Below are positions 15,610 to 22,783 of a stretch of 64,000 nucleotides of DNA, piece after piece. The stretch is from JAAZGD01 sp034003765. Its GTDB lineage: Bacteria; Bacillota; Clostridia; Peptostreptococcales; Anaerovoracaceae. Under the pieces are notes generated by a model. That model worked only from the letters and a program-made list of their open reading frames with translations. It had not been told where the DNA came from and did not search any database. The position numbers and the translations under genes are program-made. Numbering within the stretch: position 1 is the first letter of the stretch; the number at the start of each line of letters is the position of its first letter. The DNA lies in assembly GCA_034003765.1 (NCBI GenBank), contig JAVEXZ010000007.1, positions 16,088 through 80,087 on the forward strand. Reading direction: 5' to 3'.

Positions 15610-16269
15610 CTATTTGGTTTTCTCTTCTTTAGCTTCCTGCCTATGAACGGTGTTTATATGGTAGGCCAAAGAATGAAGGCTATCTGAAAGGTGAACGTTT
15701 TCCACTGCAACCCTATCTGGTACCTCCAAATCAAGGACTGCAAAGTTCCAAATACCTTGAACTCCTGCGAATACCATTTTGTCAGCTATTTCTTGGGCTG
15801 ATTCCTGTTGACTGCAAATTACTCCGATATCAATTTTATTAGCTTCGATATATGGTACCAGGGTCTCATAGTCCAGAATCTCTATGCCGTTGCTAGATGT
15901 ACCAATTTTAAATTTATTGTTATCGAAAAGTGCTTTAAGGGAAAAGCCCACCTTGCCGTAAATATAGTTAGCCACAGCAGTTCCCAGCTTACCAGCTCCA
16001 ACAATAACCATGGTATGTTCCCTATCTAAGCCCAATATACTACTAATTTCCCCTAGGAGGGCTTCAACATTATAGCCGTAACCTTGTTGTCCAAATCCCC
16101 CGAAGTTGTTTAAGTCTTGGCGTATTTGAGAAGCAGTGTATTCCATTAGATGACTTAACTCACTGGAAGAGATTTTTGCTACATCCTTTTTATTTAGCTC
16201 TGCAAGATATCTTCGATAGCGGGGCAATCTCTTAATAACCGCACTGGATATCTTTTTATTGGTTTTCAT
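15610..16269 (-). CDS. rex: redox-sensing transcriptional repressor Rex
   Basis: A 219-residue NADH-sensing repressor. N-terminal winged helix (about 1-78, with ISSSELSHLMEYTASQIRQD), then a Rossmann domain with GAGKLG (91-96) and a C-terminal swapped helix (SLHSLAYHINTV). When NADH is low it binds operators controlling fermentation and hydrogenase genes. RBS AAGGAG precedes the ATG. It lies just after the acpP terminator; a candidate operator is found upstream of the hydrogenase gene. Confidence 0.97.
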   Translation of the reverse strand: MKTNKKISSAVIKRLPRYRRYLAELNKKDVAKISSSELSHLMEYTASQIRQDLNNFGGFGQQGYGYNVEALLGEISSILGLDREHTMVIVGAGKLGTAVANYIYGKVGFSLKALFDNNKFKIGTSSNGIEILDYETLVPYIEANKIDIGVICSQQESAQEIADKMVFAGVQGIWNFAVLDLEVPDRVAVENVHLSDSLHSLAYHINTVHRQEAKEEKTK

Positions 16270-16315
16270 GGACTTCTCCTTGCATTATTTATTAACAGCT
16301 ATTTTATTAATCTAC

Positions 16316-16342
16316 AAAAAAACCCGCTTTCAAACGGGTTTT
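16316..16342 (-). terminator. terminator of acpP
   Basis: Stem AAAACCCG (16319-16326) with CGGGTTTT (16335-16342), eight-base loop, and a run of T on the minus strand. It stands about 45 bp before the rex ATG, so some rex expression may come by read-through. Confidence 0.85.
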
Positions 16343-16358
16343 CGAAGTGTACGTGTTC

Positions 16359-16589
16359 TTAGCTTAATCTTTCCTCAATGTACTTAACGATATCCCCTAC
16401 GCTTTGGAACCTCTCGGCATCTTCGTCTGGAACCTCAAAATCAAATTCATCTTCTATGGCCATAATGATTTCTACTGCATCCAATGAGTCTGCTTCCAGA
16501 TCCTTCATTAGGTGTGTTTCCATCTGAACTGCTGATTCCTCAACACTTAGCTGGTCACAAATTATATCTCTTACTTTTTTGAATGTCAT
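16359..16589 (-). CDS. acpP: acyl carrier protein
   Basis: A 76-residue acidic four-helix protein with the phosphopantetheine attachment serine S35 in LEADSLDAVE. It carries growing acyl chains in type II fatty-acid synthesis. It is alone, with its own promoter and terminator, away from fab genes. Confidence 0.97.
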   Translation of the reverse strand: MTFKKVRDIICDQLSVEESAVQMETHLMKDLEADSLDAVEIIMAIEDEFDFEVPDEDAERFQSVGDIVKYIEERLS

Positions 16590-16661
16590 ATTTACTCCTC
16601 CATCAATGTTATTCTTCTATCTGTGAAATCCCTTTTGTTTTCTCCAGGACAGAATAGAGTC

Positions 16662-16690
16662 ATTATAATAGGTTATTTTGTCTAATGCAA
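16662..16690 (-). promoter_or_regulatory. promoter of acpP
   Basis: TTGCAT (16685-16690), 17 bp, TATAAT (16662-16667) on the minus strand. Confidence 0.75.
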
Positions 16691-16744
16691 GGGTATTTGC
16701 AAAAAAATACTATTTCAATGGGTTTCCTTTGATCACCCTCTTTT

Positions 16745-18703
16745 TTACTGGCTCTCTTCTTCCTCCAATAATTCTTCTAACCTGTGCCACTCTTCATAGG
16801 CCTCATCAATTTGACGGTCTTTTTCCACTAATTGATGGGCGAGCTCTCCCAGTTTTGTTGAGTTGGTTCGAACATTTTCTTCTTCCATATCCTTGTAAAT
16901 ATCTGTTTTTTCCCTTTCCCAAGCTTCTATGTCCCCTTGCAATTTCACCAGCCGTTTTTTGTTTCTCCTAAGAGCTGCATCTGCTTCTTTGGTTTTTCGT
17001 CTTTGTATTTCTGAATGGGTTTCTTCTTCTGGGCTGTCCTCTCTTGTCCCTAGTAGCCCCGCCAAATATTGCTCTCCAGATTGTATGTTTTGTTTTTTCT
17101 CCATATAATAATCGTACTTGCCAAGATATTCAGTTATTCCATTAGCTTCTAGCTCAAGGATTCTGTGAGGCACCTTGTTTAGGAAGTATCGGTCATGAGA
17201 TATACAAACAACTGCTCCCGGAAAATCTAAGAGGGCTTCTTCAAAAACTTCTTTGGATCCTATATCCAAGTGGTTGGTGGGTTCATCAAAAATCAAAACA
17301 TTTGCCCCTGACAGCATAAGCTTCACCAAACTAAGTCTAGCTTTCTCCCCCCCACTAAGTTTCTCAACCTTAACAAAAACCATATCGTTCAAGAACAAAA
17401 ACCGTCCTAAAATACTACGCATCTCTGTATCACTGTAAAGGCGGTATGCCGATTTCACCTCTTCCAATACAGTGTTTTCTGTGTTCAAATCCTGCTGTTC
17501 TTGGTCATAGTAGCCAAAGGCAACATTATGTCCAATTTTAAGATAACCACTATCTGGCAGTATGTCTTCCATTATTATCTTTAATAGTGTGGTCTTACCA
17601 ATCCCGTTGTGGCCAACTATGCATATTCGTTCCCCTCTTTTCACATCAAGGTTCACGTTTTGAAATAATTCCTTGCGGTTCTGGCCCCTTCCAAAGCTCT
17701 TAGACAAATTCTCTGCCAGGATAACGTCTCGCCCGCTCTTATACTCTTCCTTAAAGCGGATCTTGATTTTCCCTAAAGTCCCTTGGGGCTTCTCCATTCT
17801 TTCTAGATGAGAAAGTCTTTTCTCTCTTGATGCAGCTCTCTTGGCCAGCTTTTCAGTGCCTCGCTCTTTGAATTTTCTTATAAGGTCTTCTTGTTTGTGG
17901 ATTTCCTGTTGTTGGGATTGATACTTTCTAAAGGCCTCTTCTTGTAAAATTTTCTTCTTATCTGCATAATATGAATATGACCCTTCATAAATAGCCAGAC
18001 GGTGGTTTTCTATTTCAAAGGTTCTAGTTGTTACTTGATTAAGAAAGTATCTATCATGGGAAATAACTACAATGGTCCCTCTATAGCCTTTCAAATACTG
18101 CTCCAGCCACTTTAGCATACCAATATCTAAATGGTTGGTAGGCTCGTCCAGCAAAAGAAGATCTGGCTTTTGCAAGAGTAAACAAGCTAGGGCTAAACGC
18201 GTTTTCTCCCCTCCCGATAGGGTGGAGATTTTCTTATGGTACATTTCTTCGGAGAAGGCCATGCTTGATAGGACCCCCTTGATTTCACTTTTATACTTAT
18301 ATCCCCCTCGGTCTTCAAATTCATGTTGCATAGCTTCATACTGTTTTAATAAAGATGGGGTGTTTTTTCCATTAAGGCCAATGGCTTCTGCTAGGGTTTC
18401 CAGATCCTCTTCCATTTTCATAAGGCCTCTAAATGTATCCTCTACTATATCTATGACATCCCTGTCATGTTCAAAGCCAGAATTCTGCTTTAGAAACCCC
18501 ACCTCTTTATTTTTAGCAACAAAAAAATCACCGGCATCACTTAGAATATCTCCTGCCAGTATCTTTAAGAGCGTAGTTTTTCCAGCCCCGTTGGCTCCCA
18601 CTAGGCCCACCCGATCTCCTTCATTGACATGAAAGGAGATGCCAGATAGAATGGTATCCGTTCCATAGGATTTGGCTATTTCTTTAGCACTTAGTATAAT
18701 CAT
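16745..18703 (-). CDS. ABC-F family ATP-binding protein
   Basis: About 652 residues with two ABC ATPase domains and no membrane segments, so a ribosome-associated ABC-F translation factor and not a transporter. First domain: Walker A GANGAGKTT, signature LSGGEKTRL. Second: GHNGIGKTT and LSGGEKARL. A charged linker separates them, and a C-terminal coiled coil (about 550-650) follows, as in Uup/YdiF-like members. The start MIILSAKEIAKSYG is typical; an ATG nine codons upstream (18730) is possible. It overlaps the end of tsaD and is likely translationally coupled. Whether it gives antibiotic protection cannot be told. Confidence 0.9.
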   Translation of the reverse strand: MIILSAKEIAKSYGTDTILSGISFHVNEGDRVGLVGANGAGKTTLLKILAGDILSDAGDFFVAKNKEVGFLKQNSGFEHDRDVIDIVEDTFRGLMKMEEDLETLAEAIGLNGKNTPSLLKQYEAMQHEFEDRGGYKYKSEIKGVLSSMAFSEEMYHKKISTLSGGEKTRLALACLLLQKPDLLLLDEPTNHLDIGMLKWLEQYLKGYRGTIVVISHDRYFLNQVTTRTFEIENHRLAIYEGSYSYYADKKKILQEEAFRKYQSQQQEIHKQEDLIRKFKERGTEKLAKRAASREKRLSHLERMEKPQGTLGKIKIRFKEEYKSGRDVILAENLSKSFGRGQNRKELFQNVNLDVKRGERICIVGHNGIGKTTLLKIIMEDILPDSGYLKIGHNVAFGYYDQEQQDLNTENTVLEEVKSAYRLYSDTEMRSILGRFLFLNDMVFVKVEKLSGGEKARLSLVKLMLSGANVLIFDEPTNHLDIGSKEVFEEALLDFPGAVVCISHDRYFLNKVPHRILELEANGITEYLGKYDYYMEKKQNIQSGEQYLAGLLGTREDSPEEETHSEIQRRKTKEADAALRRNKKRLVKLQGDIEAWEREKTDIYKDMEEENVRTNSTKLGELAHQLVEKDRQIDEAYEEWHRLEELLEEEESQ

Positions 18704-19721
18704 ATTCTGTTGGTAGACTGGGATAGGCATCCAAGTCTAGTTCTGACCTTTTCCCTTCCATGTATTTATAGTAGGCAGTACAACCTATCATAGCGGCATT
18801 GTCTGTGCATAAATCTGATGTTGGATAATATAGGGTTAATGGAGCCTTGTGGCAAGCATCTTTCAACATGGTCCTTAGTCTTTTGTTAGCAGAAACTCCA
18901 CCAGACAAGACTAGCTTTCCTGTCCCCATATTTACAGCAGCTCTCACTGATTTTTCTACTAATACTTCAAGAACCGCTTCTTGAAAACTAGCAGCTACAT
19001 CTGCCACAGAGACCTCTCGCCCGGCTTGTTTTTCTGAATTAATGTAATTTAATACTCCAGTTTTAATACCAGAAAAGCTAAAATCATATTGGTCTCTTTC
19101 TAGGTAAACCCTTTTAAAATGAATAGCCTTTGGGTCTCCCCCTAGAGCTGCTTTTTCAACTTGTGGGCCTCCAGGATATCCAAATCCCAAGACTCTTGCC
19201 ACCTTGTCATAAGCCTCTCCTACTGCATCATCCCGAGTTTGTCCTAGTTGCTTCCATTTGTTGTAGTCTTCAACTTGTACAATGGCTGTATGGCCTCCAC
19301 TGACTATTAAGCCAGTAAAAGGTGGGCAGAGTCCTTCGTGTTGAATATAATTTGCGGCTACATGGCCCATTCTGTGGTCAACTCCAACTAAGGGCTTACC
19401 AAGTGTGTAGGCTATGGTTTTAGCCGTAGAAAGGCCGATTAAGAGGGCTCCCACAAGGCCAGGCCCGCATGTGGCGGCTAACATATCTATTTCATCCCAA
19501 GCTATACAGGCTTCTCTCATAGCCTGGTCTGTTACTAGGTTAATGTTTTCCAAGTGATGTCTAGAAGCAATCTCTGGCACCACTCCCCCAAATGCTTGGT
19601 GGATTGGTATTTGCGAAGCTATAATATTAGAAAGCACCTGGCGACCATCTTGCAATATTGCAACTGAGGTTTCATCACAAGAGGTTTCAAATGCCATAGT
19701 GATATGCTTACCGTCTTTCAT
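18684..19721 (-). CDS. tsaD: tRNA N6-threonylcarbamoyladenosine transferase TsaD
   Basis: Catalytic subunit that transfers the threonylcarbamoyl group to A37 of ANN-decoding tRNAs, with TsaB and TsaE. The 345-residue protein has the ASKHA fold: FETSCDET (11-18), iron-binding H116 and H120 in DHRMGH, and the nucleotide motifs SGGHTAIVQ and LSGGVSANKRL. Overlaps rimI by 14 bp in the tsaE-tsaB-rimI-tsaD-abcF unit. Confidence 0.98.
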   Translation of the reverse strand: MKDGKHITMAFETSCDETSVAILQDGRQVLSNIIASQIPIHQAFGGVVPEIASRHHLENINLVTDQAMREACIAWDEIDMLAATCGPGLVGALLIGLSTAKTIAYTLGKPLVGVDHRMGHVAANYIQHEGLCPPFTGLIVSGGHTAIVQVEDYNKWKQLGQTRDDAVGEAYDKVARVLGFGYPGGPQVEKAALGGDPKAIHFKRVYLERDQYDFSFSGIKTGVLNYINSEKQAGREVSVADVAASFQEAVLEVLVEKSVRAAVNMGTGKLVLSGGVSANKRLRTMLKDACHKAPLTLYYPTSDLCTDNAAMIGCTAYYKYMEGKRSELDLDAYPSLPTEYDYTKC

Positions 19722-20193
19722 TTTGGGCTCCTTCTCGTATATATTCTGGTGGGTGATACCACATTATTACTGCATCTTGCTCTTCCATTTCGTAATAACC
19801 TGGCCTAAAACCAACCTCTTCAAATCCAAGGTCCTTATAAAGTTTACGGGCTCCTATATTTGAGGCCATAACCTCTAGTGTGAAGCTTTGGCAGCCACTA
19901 TTTGCCCCTGCTTCCATAAGGGCTTTTACCAGGTCTCCGCCTATTCCCCGTCTTCGAAATTTTGGGTCCACAGCAATTCTGGTAATATGTCCTTCATCTA
20001 AAATAATCCACAAGCCTGCATAGCCAATAACTTGTCCTTGAATATCTGCCACCACATAGTGAGTCCTATCATGGTTCCCCAATTCTTGTTGTAAGGTTTC
20101 CAAGCTCCAGGGTTTTTCGAAACCCCATAATTCTATTTTCATTAGTTCATGAATATCTCCAGCTTCAGCAGCTCGAATGGCTGCCTTACACAT
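19708..20193 (-). CDS. rimI: ribosomal-protein-alanine N-acetyltransferase RimI
   Basis: A 161-residue GNAT acetyltransferase, expected to acetylate the N-terminus of ribosomal protein S18. The acetyl-CoA-binding signature is RRRGIGGDLV, and the C-terminal ARKLYKDLGFEEVG motif is typical. The start MCKAAIRAAEAGDI at 20193 is preferred over a TTG at 20232 that would extend into tsaB. Overlaps tsaB by 8 bp and tsaD by 14 bp. Confidence 0.93.
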   Translation of the reverse strand: MCKAAIRAAEAGDIHELMKIELWGFEKPWSLETLQQELGNHDRTHYVVADIQGQVIGYAGLWIILDEGHITRIAVDPKFRRRGIGGDLVKALMEAGANSGCQSFTLEVMASNIGARKLYKDLGFEEVGFRPGYYEMEEQDAVIMWYHPPEYIREGAQNERR

Positions 20194-21022
20194 GAAGGGT
20201 CCCAGCCTTAAGCTTCTGCTCAGCTTCTGCAAGCCTCATGTATTGGGGCATTAATTCATTATATGAAAGGAACATCCCCTTATCCCAGCCCTCTTTGGCT
20301 ATTAAGGCTCCCCACCTAGCTCTTTGGTATCTTCTATCTTCATCAGCAAAGCTAATCCTTATTCCCATTTCTTTGGCCCAGACTTTAATGCTATCACCGT
20401 AACGGCTAATGCCATCCCCGTAAAAAATTGCCTCTTTCCAATGACCTCTCTCTAGACTTCCTATTCTTTCAAGGTAATCTCCTAGGCTATAGGCAGCTTC
20501 TTCTACCAAGGTTTTGCCTTTATAGAAGGCTGCCCCATATAGCTGATCTCTTCTTGCATCTATTATTGGGCACACAAGCATCCTTTGGTCTTCATTGCAT
20601 TCCTGGTATTCCTTGCCTTCATTACCGTCCTTGCCGTCCTTGCCGTCCTTGTCGTCCTTGTCTTCATTACCGCCCTTGTCGTCCTTGTCTTCATTACCGC
20701 CCTTGTCGCCCTTGCCATTATACAAAAATGTCTGTAGGGTTGGTATGGATATACAAGGGATCCCCATGGATTGAGAAAAAGCTCTAGCAGTGGAGACCCC
20801 AATCCTAATCCCTGTAAAGGATCCAGGTCCAACAGAAGCCGCCACAGCAGATATATCTCCTGGGACTAGGGCATTTTCTTCTAGTAGAGATTTGGTCATG
20901 GGAATTAGGGACGTGAGGTGATTATAGCCTTTTTCACCCACCTTTTCCCATATAGCCCCTTCCTCATTAATTATAGCAACAGATGCCATGGGGCCTGTTG
21001 TTTCCATGGTTAAAATCCACAT
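20186..21022 (-). CDS. tsaB: threonylcarbamoyladenosine biosynthesis protein TsaB with a charged repeat insertion
   Basis: Partner of TsaD in t6A synthesis. The 278-residue protein has the N-terminal ASKHA pattern (MWILTMETTG; VGPGSFTGIRIG at 64-75). Between residues about 102 and 146 lies a low-complexity insert of Gly, Asp, Lys, Asn and Glu (for example GGNEDKDDK twice), encoded by tandem DNA repeats. Usual TsaB proteins are about 220-240 residues, so the insert accounts for the excess. The reading frame stays open. Overlaps tsaE by 13 bp and rimI by 8 bp. Confidence 0.93.
   Translation of the reverse strand: MWILTMETTGPMASVAIINEEGAIWEKVGEKGYNHLTSLIPMTKSLLEENALVPGDISAVAASVGPGSFTGIRIGVSTARAFSQSMGIPCISIPTLQTFLYNGKGDKGGNEDKDDKGGNEDKDDKDGKDGKDGNEGKEYQECNEDQRMLVCPIIDARRDQLYGAAFYKGKTLVEEAAYSLGDYLERIGSLERGHWKEAIFYGDGISRYGDSIKVWAKEMGIRISFADEDRRYQRARWGALIAKEGWDKGMFLSYNELMPQYMRLAEAEQKLKAGTLHV
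20621..20716 (-). repeat. 9/27-bp coding tandem repeat inside tsaB
   Basis: Two identical 27-bp units (20651-20677 and 20678-20704) adjoin several copies of a 9-bp unit around 20624-20650. All lengths are multiples of three, so copy-number change keeps the frame and only varies an acidic/basic loop of TsaB. Confidence 0.9.
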
Positions 21023-21465
21023 AAATCAACTCCCTCTAATCCTTCTACTAAATACCTTCGCTGGTGGTCTAGTTCACCGTAATTCAAATAGATATATATT
21101 GTGCCTGGTGGTAACAAGCTCTGGATTTTGTCTGCCCACTCTATTACGGTTACCCCTTGCCCATAAAAATAATCTTCATAGCCAAGGTCTAGCAGGTCTT
21201 GTGGACCGTTTAGTCGGTATACATCAAAGTGATAAAGAGGAATTCTCCCATTCCTGTATTCCTGTATCACAGTAAATGTAGGACTTGTTATTATTTCTTC
21301 CACACCAAGGCCTTCTCCTATGTATTTTGTTAGGGTGGTTTTCCCACTACCTAGGTCTCCAAAGAGGGCAACAACAGAACCGGGCTCCAAATGGCTAGCC
21401 AATTGATGCCCGAATTCTCTGGTATCCTTTTCATTTTCTATTAATATTTCTTGAACCTTGACCAT
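21010..21465 (-). CDS. tsaE: tRNA threonylcarbamoyladenosine biosynthesis ATPase TsaE
   Basis: A 151-residue P-loop ATPase with Walker A GDLGSGKTT (about 36-44), required to reset the TsaB-TsaD complex. Full length for the family. The start ATG at 21465 follows TAGGAATATA; 32 bp upstream a duplicated start region gives a ten-codon frame (MVKVQEKIGI) whose TAA overlaps the real ATG. First of the t6A gene group. Confidence 0.96.
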   Translation of the reverse strand: MVKVQEILIENEKDTREFGHQLASHLEPGSVVALFGDLGSGKTTLTKYIGEGLGVEEIITSPTFTVIQEYRNGRIPLYHFDVYRLNGPQDLLDLGYEDYFYGQGVTVIEWADKIQSLLPPGTIYIYLNYGELDHQRRYLVEGLEGVDLCGF

Positions 21466-21497
21466 TATATTCCTATCTTTTCTTGAACCTTGACCAT
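21465..21497 (-). repeat. 32-bp tandem duplication of the tsaE start, making a ten-codon leader frame
   Basis: The ATG and first six codons of tsaE are repeated 32 bp upstream. Reading from the upstream ATG gives MVKVQEKIGI and a TAA that overlaps the tsaE ATG (TAATG). The same pair is seen on the other side of the gap at 21692 and 21724. Confidence 0.8.
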
Positions 21498-21597
21498 NNN
21501 NNNNNNNNNNNNNNNNNNNNNNNNNNNNNNNNNNNNNNNNNNNNNNNNNNNNNNNNNNNNNNNNNNNNNNNNNNNNNNNNNNNNNNNNNNNNNNNNN
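21498..21597. other. assembly gap (100 N)
   Basis: Exactly 100 N, the usual placeholder for a gap of unknown length. The 127 bases before it (21371-21497) are identical to the 127 after it (21598-21724), so the contigs probably overlap and the gap is likely artificial. Confidence 0.95.
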
Positions 21598-21692
21598 ACA
21601 ACAGAACCGGGCTCCAAATGGCTAGCCAATTGATGCCCGAATTCTCTGGTATCCTTTTCATTTTCTATTAATATTTCTTGAACCTTGACCAT
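21598..21692 (-). pseudogene. second copy of the tsaE 5' end, cut by the gap
   Basis: Encodes the first 31 residues of TsaE identically, then runs into the N block. It is best explained as the same locus assembled twice; a true partial tandem duplication is the alternative. Confidence 0.8.
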
Positions 21693-21731
21693 TATATTCC
21701 TATCTTTTCTTGAACCTTGACCATTATATTC

Positions 21732-22286
21732 CTATCTTCTTAAGAAACCAGACAGACGCTTATAAAGCAAAAATGTAATTATGGAATTAATACCAGCCTT
21801 TACAAAGTTAAAGGCTAAAATAAAGGGCATTAATTGTAGTATAACTGACCGAGGTGCTCCCATAAAGAGGGGGGTAATAATCAGGTTTGCAAAGAACATT
21901 ACCACTACCATTGCTAGTGTTCCTGATGCCAAGGCAATCATGGCACTTTTTCTGCTTTTACCACGATTGTATATCACCCCTGCAACAACCACAAAGGTGC
22001 CAGTAGCAATTATATGCATAATTATACCATATATTCCACTGTGGGCACTAACAGTTGTTCCTTGTATTACAGATGTAACTACGGTTAAGCCTAAACCCGC
22101 CAAAGGTCCAAAGGCAAATGTTCCTATTAGAATGGAAATATCTGCTGGGTCATATTCCAAAAATGGAACCGCTGGAAATAGAGGGAAGTGGATAAAATAT
22201 ACTAGCACCACGGATATGGCTACCAACATCCCCATTTTTGCTAATCGTACCGTTCTTTTTTGTGTGTTCAAATTGTAGTCATTCAT
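21732..22286 (-). CDS. ribU: riboflavin ECF transporter S component RibU
   Basis: A 184-residue membrane protein with about six helices and the RibU landmark FLEYDPADISILIGTFAFGP. It binds riboflavin or FMN in the membrane and works with a shared EcfA/EcfA'/EcfT module, not encoded here. The start follows AGGAGGAA; an upstream in-frame ATG at 22346 is inside the riboswitch expression platform and is rejected. Regulation by the FMN riboswitch directly upstream supports the assignment. Confidence 0.93.
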   Translation of the reverse strand: MNDYNLNTQKRTVRLAKMGMLVAISVVLVYFIHFPLFPAVPFLEYDPADISILIGTFAFGPLAGLGLTVVTSVIQGTTVSAHSGIYGIIMHIIATGTFVVVAGVIYNRGKSRKSAMIALASGTLAMVVVMFFANLIITPLFMGAPRSVILQLMPFILAFNFVKAGINSIITFLLYKRLSGFLRR

Positions 22287-22325
22287 TTCAAATTCCTCCT
22301 GTTTTAATGATGGGAATCTGTCAGG

Positions 22326-22364
22326 TAAAAATAAACCCTGGAGCACTCAACAAAGCCCCAGGGT
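22326..22364 (-). terminator. intrinsic terminator of the FMN riboswitch
   Basis: Minus-strand stem ACCCTGG / CCAGGGT (22358-22364 with 22335-22341) followed by TTTATTTTTA. It lies between the FMN aptamer and ribU and is the expected off-state structure. Confidence 0.88.
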
Positions 22365-22390
22365 ATTACACGCGAAATATTCGCTTGTTT

Positions 22391-22520
22391 CTTTCATCCG
22401 GACTGTAACCGTCGGTATCGGAATCAAACCGATTCGGCAAGAGATATTATTCTCAAGCTCGTGGACTTGTAGCAAGTATTTGCTCTTTACCACCGGTGAG
22501 GACTCGCACCTCGCCCTGAA
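22391..22520 (-). ncRNA. FMN riboswitch (RFN element)
   Basis: Conserved aptamer segments appear in order on the minus strand: AGGGCGAGGTGCGAGTCC, TCACCGGTGGTAA, the GATTCCGATACCGACGG segment and ACAGTCCGGATGAAAG. Ligand binding should terminate transcription before ribU. Confidence 0.97.
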
Positions 22521-22544
22521 ACAGATTATTTAATTTATAACAAT

Positions 22545-22573
22545 ATTATACATCTAAATATTTAGTCTTTCAA
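22545..22573 (-). promoter_or_regulatory. promoter of the FMN riboswitch-ribU transcript
   Basis: TTGAAA (22568-22573), 17 bp, TATAAT (22545-22550) on the minus strand; the start near 22538 is about 18 nt before the aptamer. Confidence 0.85.
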
Positions 22574-22640
22574 GTTTTTTCCTTAATTGTTAAATCGGTT
22601 TTTTTAGGGCTTTTTTTAGCAAGAACTCGCATTATTTCTA

Positions 22641-22783
22641 ATTCATAAATCGCCTTTGTTAGTTGATAAATGCCCTATCCCTGATTCATAAATCGCCTTT
22701 GTTAGTTGATAAATGCCCTATCCCTAATTCATAAATCGCCTTTGTTAGTCGATAAATGCCCTATTTCTAATTCATAAATCGCC
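22641..22783. repeat. 43-bp tandem repeat, three copies plus a partial
   Basis: The word ATTCATAAATCGCC starts at 22641, 22684, 22727 and 22770, period 43 bp. Each unit also holds a second, similar word GATAAATGCC. The last partial copy runs into the 3' end of the dipeptidase gene, where ATTCATAAATTGCC (22795-22808) is part of the coding sequence, suggesting the array grew out of the gene end. Confidence 0.9.

Noticed and set aside
20428..20787. Plus-strand frame encoding a Cys/Arg/Pro-rich repeat protein (CRPCRPC)
   Set aside because: It is the antisense of the charged repeat in tsaB, a by-product of the repeat codons.
22287..22346. Longer N-terminus of RibU starting at 22346
   Set aside because: It would be translated from the terminator of the FMN riboswitch; the ATG at 22286 has the proper ribosome binding site.
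22641..22783. Regularly spaced repeat that might be a CRISPR array
   Set aside because: Whole 43-bp units are nearly identical with no unique spacers, and no cas genes are present.
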